Shown one piece after another: positions 59,561-64,000 of a DNA stretch of 64,000 bases. Numbering within the stretch: the first letter of the stretch is position 1; every line of letters starts with the position of its first letter. The translations under genes and the position numbers were made by a program. The notes below the pieces were generated by a model that was given only the letters and a program-made list of their open reading frames with translations, was not told where the DNA came from and searched no databases. The stretch is from Echria macrotheca. Its lineage: Eukaryota; Ascomycota; Sordariomycetes; Sordariales; Schizotheciaceae. The stretch spans positions 620,001-684,000 of the forward strand of contig MU839840.1 of assembly GCA_030411725.1 (NCBI GenBank), given 5' to 3'.

Positions 59561-60444
59561 TCAGAATTGTCCCGGCGGGTCGGGATACGCCAGCTTCTGT
59601 TTCGCCGAGGGAGGAATCGTATATGCATCGGGCATGTTGGCCAGCACCGTATTCTTGGCCGCCTGGAACCGGCCAAAGCAGTCGCACAACACGTCGTCTA
59701 CGTTCTGGCCCGTCTCCACGATGCCGGTATCCAGCAGCTCCTAGGAGGACAGGTTACATATTAGCCCACCCAGCCCAGCCACCAGTCCTAGTAGTGACCG
59801 AGACGGGCTGTCTGTACCTTGAGAAAGTCTTCCACCTTCGTAAATTCCACCTTGTCCAGACGATAACGGTCCGGTAGTCCGCTGTTGTGCATCAACGCCA
59901 GTAAACCGGCGTCGATCGTGTTGATGGCCGCCAGGACCGTGATGGGGATGTTCACGCGCTGCTGCACCGAGCCCAGCGCCGTGAGGATCGCACCGAGCAC
60001 AATCTGGAGGAGCATGAGGAACCAGCGCAGCGTGCTGACGATGTGATACGCGATGCAGTATTTCGACCGCTGTGTGACGACGTCCCGGTAGAGGCCCTCG
60101 GGCAGACCCTTGGGCGGCCAGTACCAGCACGTCGGATGTACCACGGAATGTGTCTCGCCTTCCCCGATGGCTCCCACCCCGTGGGCCACCCGGGCCCACT
60201 CGGCCGGCGTGAGGAAGCGATGCGGAACCGGCGCCGTGAGCGGTTTAGGTGGAGGGAGGCCGGGAGGGGGCAGCGGCTTGGTGAAGACCGGCCCGCCGTT
60301 TCCCGGGCGTCCGTTCGGGATCGGGAGCGGGATGCTCGATGGCCGCTCTGACTTGTAGATGCTATCGGCTGTCTCCGAATGTTGGTCCGGTTTCATGGGA
60401 GGGAGGCTGCGGTGCTTGGCGTCTCTATCGCCAATGCTGGCCAT
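59561..60444 (-). CDS. SLATT-domain (fungal) two-TM membrane protein
   Basis: There are two exons, 60444-59818 and 59740-59561, with a 77-nt intron (GTACAG..CCTAG), giving 268 aa. The first 75 residues are polar and Pro-rich (PLPPPGLPPPKPLTAP). The SLATT_fungal-type domain (SMODS and SLOG-associating 2TM effector) begins near residue 120 with GLYRDVVTQRSKYCIAYH. It has two membrane helices (about 139-159 and 166-186), then the amphipathic part (YRLDKVEFTKVEDFLK) and, after the splice, the closing helix (DVLCDCFGRFQAAKNTVLAN). In bacteria SLATT proteins act as membrane effectors in conflict systems; a role in fungi has not been shown to my knowledge. Family identity rests on recalled pattern, not a search. 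The frame extends upstream without an ATG. Confidence 0.78.
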
Positions 60445-60901
60445 GGCTTCTTTAGGGAATGTGGGTGCCCAGAACGTGGACGTGGGAGGTGACAATAAGG
60501 TCGGAATGGGACAGCGATATGCCAATTGGGATGCCAAATCCAATTATTCAAGACATCACAGACAAGAGTCGAGATGGCGGGCGAGAACCGCCAATTGAGC
60601 TCGTTAGTAAACGCATTTTGCAAAGGGAAGGCGTGGACGATGACAGTGCAGGTCTTCCGATTTCAAGAAAGGGAGATATCTAGGGCCAGTCGACTCACGA
60701 CTTCCTCGACTGGCATCGATGGTTGATGCTCAGCAGCCAGCGTCCTGGCCGTGATCGAAAAATTGGAGGATCTGGAGAATTGGGGTCAGCAAGCCCCGCA
60801 GGAACCTGCGGGGTGGCTACTCACCGCCTGGCAGAATTCGGAAATTTTGGCTGCTGGCACCCGATGACTCGGCGCAAACAAGACTCGACTCAGACTCGGT
60901 G
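60445..60901. other. Divergent promoter, SLATT gene / TRM1
   Basis: No gene seen. It contains a perfect GC-rich palindrome at 60794-60813, listed separately. Confidence 0.55.
60794..60813. promoter_or_regulatory. GC-rich perfect palindrome upstream of TRM1
   Basis: CCCCGCAGG and CCTGCGGGG face each other across AA. GCGGGG fits the CreA/CRE1 consensus SYGGRG, so this is a paired candidate site; a hairpin in the leader is equally possible. Confidence 0.4.
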
Positions 60902-62938
60902 ATGGGTCTGGTCCTCTTCTCGTCGCGGTACCTTCTAAACAATGTGAGGACCCGCATCTGCGCTTCGATACAATCGCATTGGGTACGCACAATGGCCTCG
61001 GACGCACAGCCCATCACGGCCACGCCGGCCCCCAACCAGATCATCCTCCACGAGGGCGTGCGGTACACGACTATCAAGGAGGGCCTCGCACACATCCTCG
61101 TTCCCGAAGCTACGGTCAAAGAGAACGAAAAAGTTCGCAACGACCAGGGCGTCAGCCAGGTCTTCTACAACCCCATCCAGCAGTTCAACAGGGATCTGAC
61201 CGTGCTCGCCCTCAAGGCGTACGGCAAGGAGAGGGTCGAGACAAAACAACTCGCCAACCGATCCAAGGTCGACAAGTTCGCCGACAAGAAACGGAAACGA
61301 AAAGATCAATCCGAGCCAACGGGCGAACCGCCGGCCAAGAGCCCAAAGCTGACCGAGGACGCGACGGCTACGGAGAATACAACGACGGAAGCAGATCTGC
61401 AGCTGCAACACGAGGCAGCTTCCCACGCGCAAAACCCCGACAACAACAGCGAGCCGAAGGAGACCAAAGCGAGTCACCCGCCACGATTTACCGTTCTCGA
61501 TGCGCTCTCGGCGAGCGGGCTGCGTGCCCTTCGTTATGCCCAGGAAATACCCTTCCTCACCTCGGTCACGTCCAACGACCTTCTTAAGTCCGCTGTCGAG
61601 TCGATCAAGCTCAACGTACAACATAACCGCCTTGAATCCAAGATCAAAGTCAGCCATGACGACGCGATAGCACACATGTACACGTTGGTGGCACAGGAGC
61701 TCAGACGGAGGGACCCGAAAGGCAGGCCGGTCAAGAGCGAAAAGTACGACGTGGTCGACCTCGACCCCTACGGATCGGCTGCCCCTTTCCTGGATGCCGC
61801 CGTTCAGGCGGTGCGCGATGATGGCGGTCTCCTCTGCGTCACCTGTACGGATTCAGGGGTCTGGGCGTCCAATGGGTATCCGGAAAAGTGCTACTCGCTG
61901 TACGGCGGCGTGCCGGTGAAGGGCTGGTATTCACACGAGGCCGGCTTGAGGATTGTTCTCCATGCCATTGAGACGGCGGCGGCCAAATATGGGCTGTCCA
62001 TGGAGCCGCTGCTGTCGCTGTCGATCGACTTTTACGTCCGGATATTTGTGCGCATCAAGAAGTCTCCGGCCATGGTCAAGTTTCAAGGCGGGAAGAACAT
62101 GGTTGTTTACAACTGCGATGCCGGCTGCGGCGCGTGGGCAACCCAGCTCCTGATGAGGAATAAGTCGGCGCCGAACAAGAAGGGGTCGGGCTTCTTCTAC
62201 AAGCACACGTCGGCCCTCGCGACAACGGACCGCTCATGCGAGCACTGCGGGTCGACGATGCACCTCGCAGGGCCCATGTATGCGGGTTACATACAGTCTC
62301 CGGCATTTATCAAGAGGGTGCTGGCCGAGCTGGACGAGGCGCCGGCGGATGTTTACGGGACGACGGAACGGATCCGCGGCATGCTGCAGACGGCTGCCGA
62401 GGAAATCATGCCCGAGGCCGATCGGGCGGGAGTTACCGAGAATGGCGACGGAGAGAAACCACGGAGGGAAGCCTCGCGCGACGACGAGCTGGCGGCGGTC
62501 GATCCCTACCCCTTTTATTTTCATCCTGCCACGCTCGCAGGCATGATGCGCTGCACGACGCCGCCGGAGAACCCGCTCAAGGGGGCGCTCAGGGGTCTCG
62601 GGTACCGGGTGACGCGGAGCCATTGCAAGCCGGGGAGCATCAAGACGGACGCGCCATGGGCTGTGGTCTGGCACGTCATGCGGGAATGGGTCCGGCAAAA
62701 GGCGCCGATCAAGGAGGAGAACGTCAAGGTGGGGAGCACCGGGTACCGACTGCTGGGTCTCGGAGACAAGGACGGCAGTAAGCAGCAGCAGCAGGAAAAG
62801 GCTGCCGGGCCCGAGGTGGTGTTTGACGAGGCGCTGGGGCGCGACAACACGACCGGCAAAAGCAAGACCAAGCTGGTCCGATACCAAATGAATCCGAGGG
62901 AGAACTGGGGGCCTATGAACCGAGCCAAAGGACGGTGA
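60902..62938 (+). CDS. TRM1: tRNA (guanine26-N2)-dimethyltransferase
   Basis: It makes m2,2G at position 26 of tRNAs using S-adenosylmethionine. Single exon, 678 aa from the first ATG. A second in-frame ATG at 60992 (CACAATGGCC, good context) would give 648 aa. The 30-residue extension (GLVLFSSRYLLNNVRTRI) has several Arg and no acidic residue, as in a mitochondrial presequence; yeast TRM1 also uses two starts for mitochondrial and nuclear forms. Visible landmarks are GVSQVFYNPIQQFNRDLTV, the SAM-binding LDALSASGLRALRYAQE, VDLDPYGSAAPFLDAA near 285, GVWASNGYPEKCYSLYGG, and cysteine pairs CDAGCG and CEHCG that may bind zinc. A Lys/Arg cluster (KKRKRKD) near residue 128 is a likely nuclear signal. 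The C-terminus carries a Gln run. Confidence 0.95.
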   Translation: MGLVLFSSRYLLNNVRTRICASIQSHWVRTMASDAQPITATPAPNQIILHEGVRYTTIKEGLAHILVPEATVKENEKVRNDQGVSQVFYNPIQQFNRDLTVLALKAYGKERVETKQLANRSKVDKFADKKRKRKDQSEPTGEPPAKSPKLTEDATATENTTTEADLQLQHEAASHAQNPDNNSEPKETKASHPPRFTVLDALSASGLRALRYAQEIPFLTSVTSNDLLKSAVESIKLNVQHNRLESKIKVSHDDAIAHMYTLVAQELRRRDPKGRPVKSEKYDVVDLDPYGSAAPFLDAAVQAVRDDGGLLCVTCTDSGVWASNGYPEKCYSLYGGVPVKGWYSHEAGLRIVLHAIETAAAKYGLSMEPLLSLSIDFYVRIFVRIKKSPAMVKFQGGKNMVVYNCDAGCGAWATQLLMRNKSAPNKKGSGFFYKHTSALATTDRSCEHCGSTMHLAGPMYAGYIQSPAFIKRVLAELDEAPADVYGTTERIRGMLQTAAEEIMPEADRAGVTENGDGEKPRREASRDDELAAVDPYPFYFHPATLAGMMRCTTPPENPLKGALRGLGYRVTRSHCKPGSIKTDAPWAVVWHVMREWVRQKAPIKEENVKVGSTGYRLLGLGDKDGSKQQQQEKAAGPEVVFDEALGRDNTTGKSKTKLVRYQMNPRENWGPMNRAKGR

Positions 62939-63521
62939 GAAGTGACGGGGAGTCAGAGTCGGATGCGGCTTGATGATGACCCCGCCTGTTGTGAGTGTGA
63001 GTGTGAGTGTGAGTGAGCGAAATGCAGGTTGGCGGACACCCGCCGCCGCGCATGCCGGGCAGATCACAAGTGTACATATATACCTTACGGTATACCGGGC
63101 GGATACGCGGGTTGGCCCACTCACCCACCCTTTTTTTTTTGGCATTGGTCTCCGCCGGTGAGGAAAGTGGGCAGTGTGCGGTGGGCAGCGGGCAGTTGGC
63201 AGCGGGGATGATAACGCAATTTGGCATTGCCATTGTTCTGTTCCATCTGAGTCAACCGGGGAGGTGTGTGTAACTGTAGCTAGGTAGCCTTGAGAGGACA
63301 ATCCGACCTGCCCCATCCGTATTAGAAATCCCATTTTGATACCAAATTCTCGGAAACAAAATCTGACTGTGTGGACGCTCGACTGAATTGTGTCAATTCT
63401 CATAAGTATAACTGTCCCCATTTTTTTTCTTCTCGTCTTGACTTTTTTGTTTTGTCTGTTGAACTCCGTTGTGGAATTTCGTTCGATACGAGAGAAACTT
63501 GTGAAAGAGAGTCATTTTCAC
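62939..63521. other. Intergenic region
   Basis: 3' flank of TRM1 and promoter of the last gene. It contains four GTGAGT units at 62991-63014. No gene seen. Confidence 0.55.
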
Positions 63522-64000
63522 ATGTCGACATTCGCAATCCAGGAGGGCCCCGCGCCCGCGCCTACGCCCGTCACCGGCAAACCCCACCAGTTGATCGACA
63601 AAGGCGATGGGGATATGGTCTGGACGACGACTCTGGATCACGGTCCGGCGGCGCTGAACCGGGACGAAATTATTTTTGCGGTGGAACAGCCCGCTGATGG
63701 AGAGGGACGAGGGGGAGGGTACTTCGTCTATTCGCTCTCGGAATCTGCCGAGGATGGGGAAGGGGACCCGTTCAAGCTCTCGCGGACCTCTTTTGACTCG
63801 TTGGATGGTCCTGATCAGGATGTGTTGGAGGGTTTGGTTCTGGACTGGCAGGCTGTTCCGGAGTATTTGAACAAGAACTTGGAGGTCGTCGTCTCGACTA
63901 GATCGGGGACGGGACGGGCGATGGGGTTTTGGAGGGTTGTGTTGCAGCCGCTTCTTTCGGAGGTTTTGGGTGATGGCTCGGACTCAAGCTCGGTCTTGGG
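63522..64000 (+). CDS. Probable sphingoid-base/diacylglycerol kinase, 5' part
   Basis: An open frame starts at an ATG (CACATGTCG) and runs through the right window edge without a stop; 159 codons are visible. The first 110 residues form a leader domain (MVWTTTLDHGPAALNRDEII, FVYSLSESAE, VLDWQAVPEYL) seen in fungal lipid kinases. Next comes VVVSTRSGTGRAMGFWRVVL and PLLSEVLG, which fits the start of the diacylglycerol-kinase catalytic domain: a nucleotide-binding S-x-S-G-T-G loop, then a helix. The rest lies outside the window, so the assignment to sphingosine-type rather than another DAGK-fold kinase is inference. Confidence 0.6.
   Translation, partial: MSTFAIQEGPAPAPTPVTGKPHQLIDKGDGDMVWTTTLDHGPAALNRDEIIFAVEQPADGEGRGGGYFVYSLSESAEDGEGDPFKLSRTSFDSLDGPDQDVLEGLVLDWQAVPEYLNKNLEVVVSTRSGTGRAMGFWRVVLQPLLSEVLGDGSDSSSVL

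Overview
The window is nuclear DNA of a filamentous ascomycete, most likely a Sordariomycete. The evidence is short GT-AG introns (45-77 nt) with CTAAC-type branch sites, GC-rich third codon positions, closely packed single-copy genes on both strands, and fungal families such as XlnR/XYR1, Clr5, DUF1774 and SLATT_fungal. I could not assign a species. All calls come from reading the sequence; no database was searched.

Layout, left to right: the complete cytoplasmic dynein heavy chain (+, 1055-14183); a Clr5-domain protein (-, 15846-17496); a tentative two-exon hypothetical gene (+, 18042-18607); a DUF1774 membrane protein (+, 19839-20801); a mitochondrial AcpS-type phosphopantetheinyl transferase (+, 21709-22369); a tRNA-Arg(CCT) gene (+, 22835-22975); histidinol-phosphatase (+, 23645-24838); the xylanase/cellulase regulator XlnR/XYR1 (-, 25722-28660); about 12 kb without a supportable gene (28661-40608); a cyclin (-, 40609-41603); a nuclear SLIP-GC-like large GTPase (+, 42488-45916); an OPT oligopeptide transporter (-, 47342-50398); 5-formyltetrahydrofolate cyclo-ligase (+, 51031-51808); SmE (-, 51902-52331, four small exons); the Mtr10/transportin-3 karyopherin (+, 52849-56078); a GT31-like glycosyltransferase (-, 56747-58639); a SLATT-domain two-TM protein (-, 59561-60444); TRM1 tRNA dimethyltransferase (+, 60902-62938); and the start of a probable sphingoid-base/diacylglycerol kinase (+, 63522 to the window end).

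The genes are mostly unrelated housekeeping functions (motor, RNA processing, nuclear transport, one-carbon and histidine metabolism) plus one well-known regulator of plant cell-wall degradation. There is no secondary-metabolite cluster and no intact transposon.

The most striking observation is the tRNA-Arg(CCT) gene. It has an ordinary 13-nt tRNA intron after position 37. A second, 56-nt insertion splits the D-loop and looks exactly like a spliceosomal intron: GTAAGC at its start, CTAAC near its end, and a terminal AG. Removing both restores a complete cloverleaf. Other items worth checking are a 48-bp-arm hairpin near 47.2 kb whose mismatches are all transitions, the long gene-free stretch upstream of XlnR, a dual-start TRM1 with a mitochondrial-type leader, and a fungal member of the SLATT effector-domain family.
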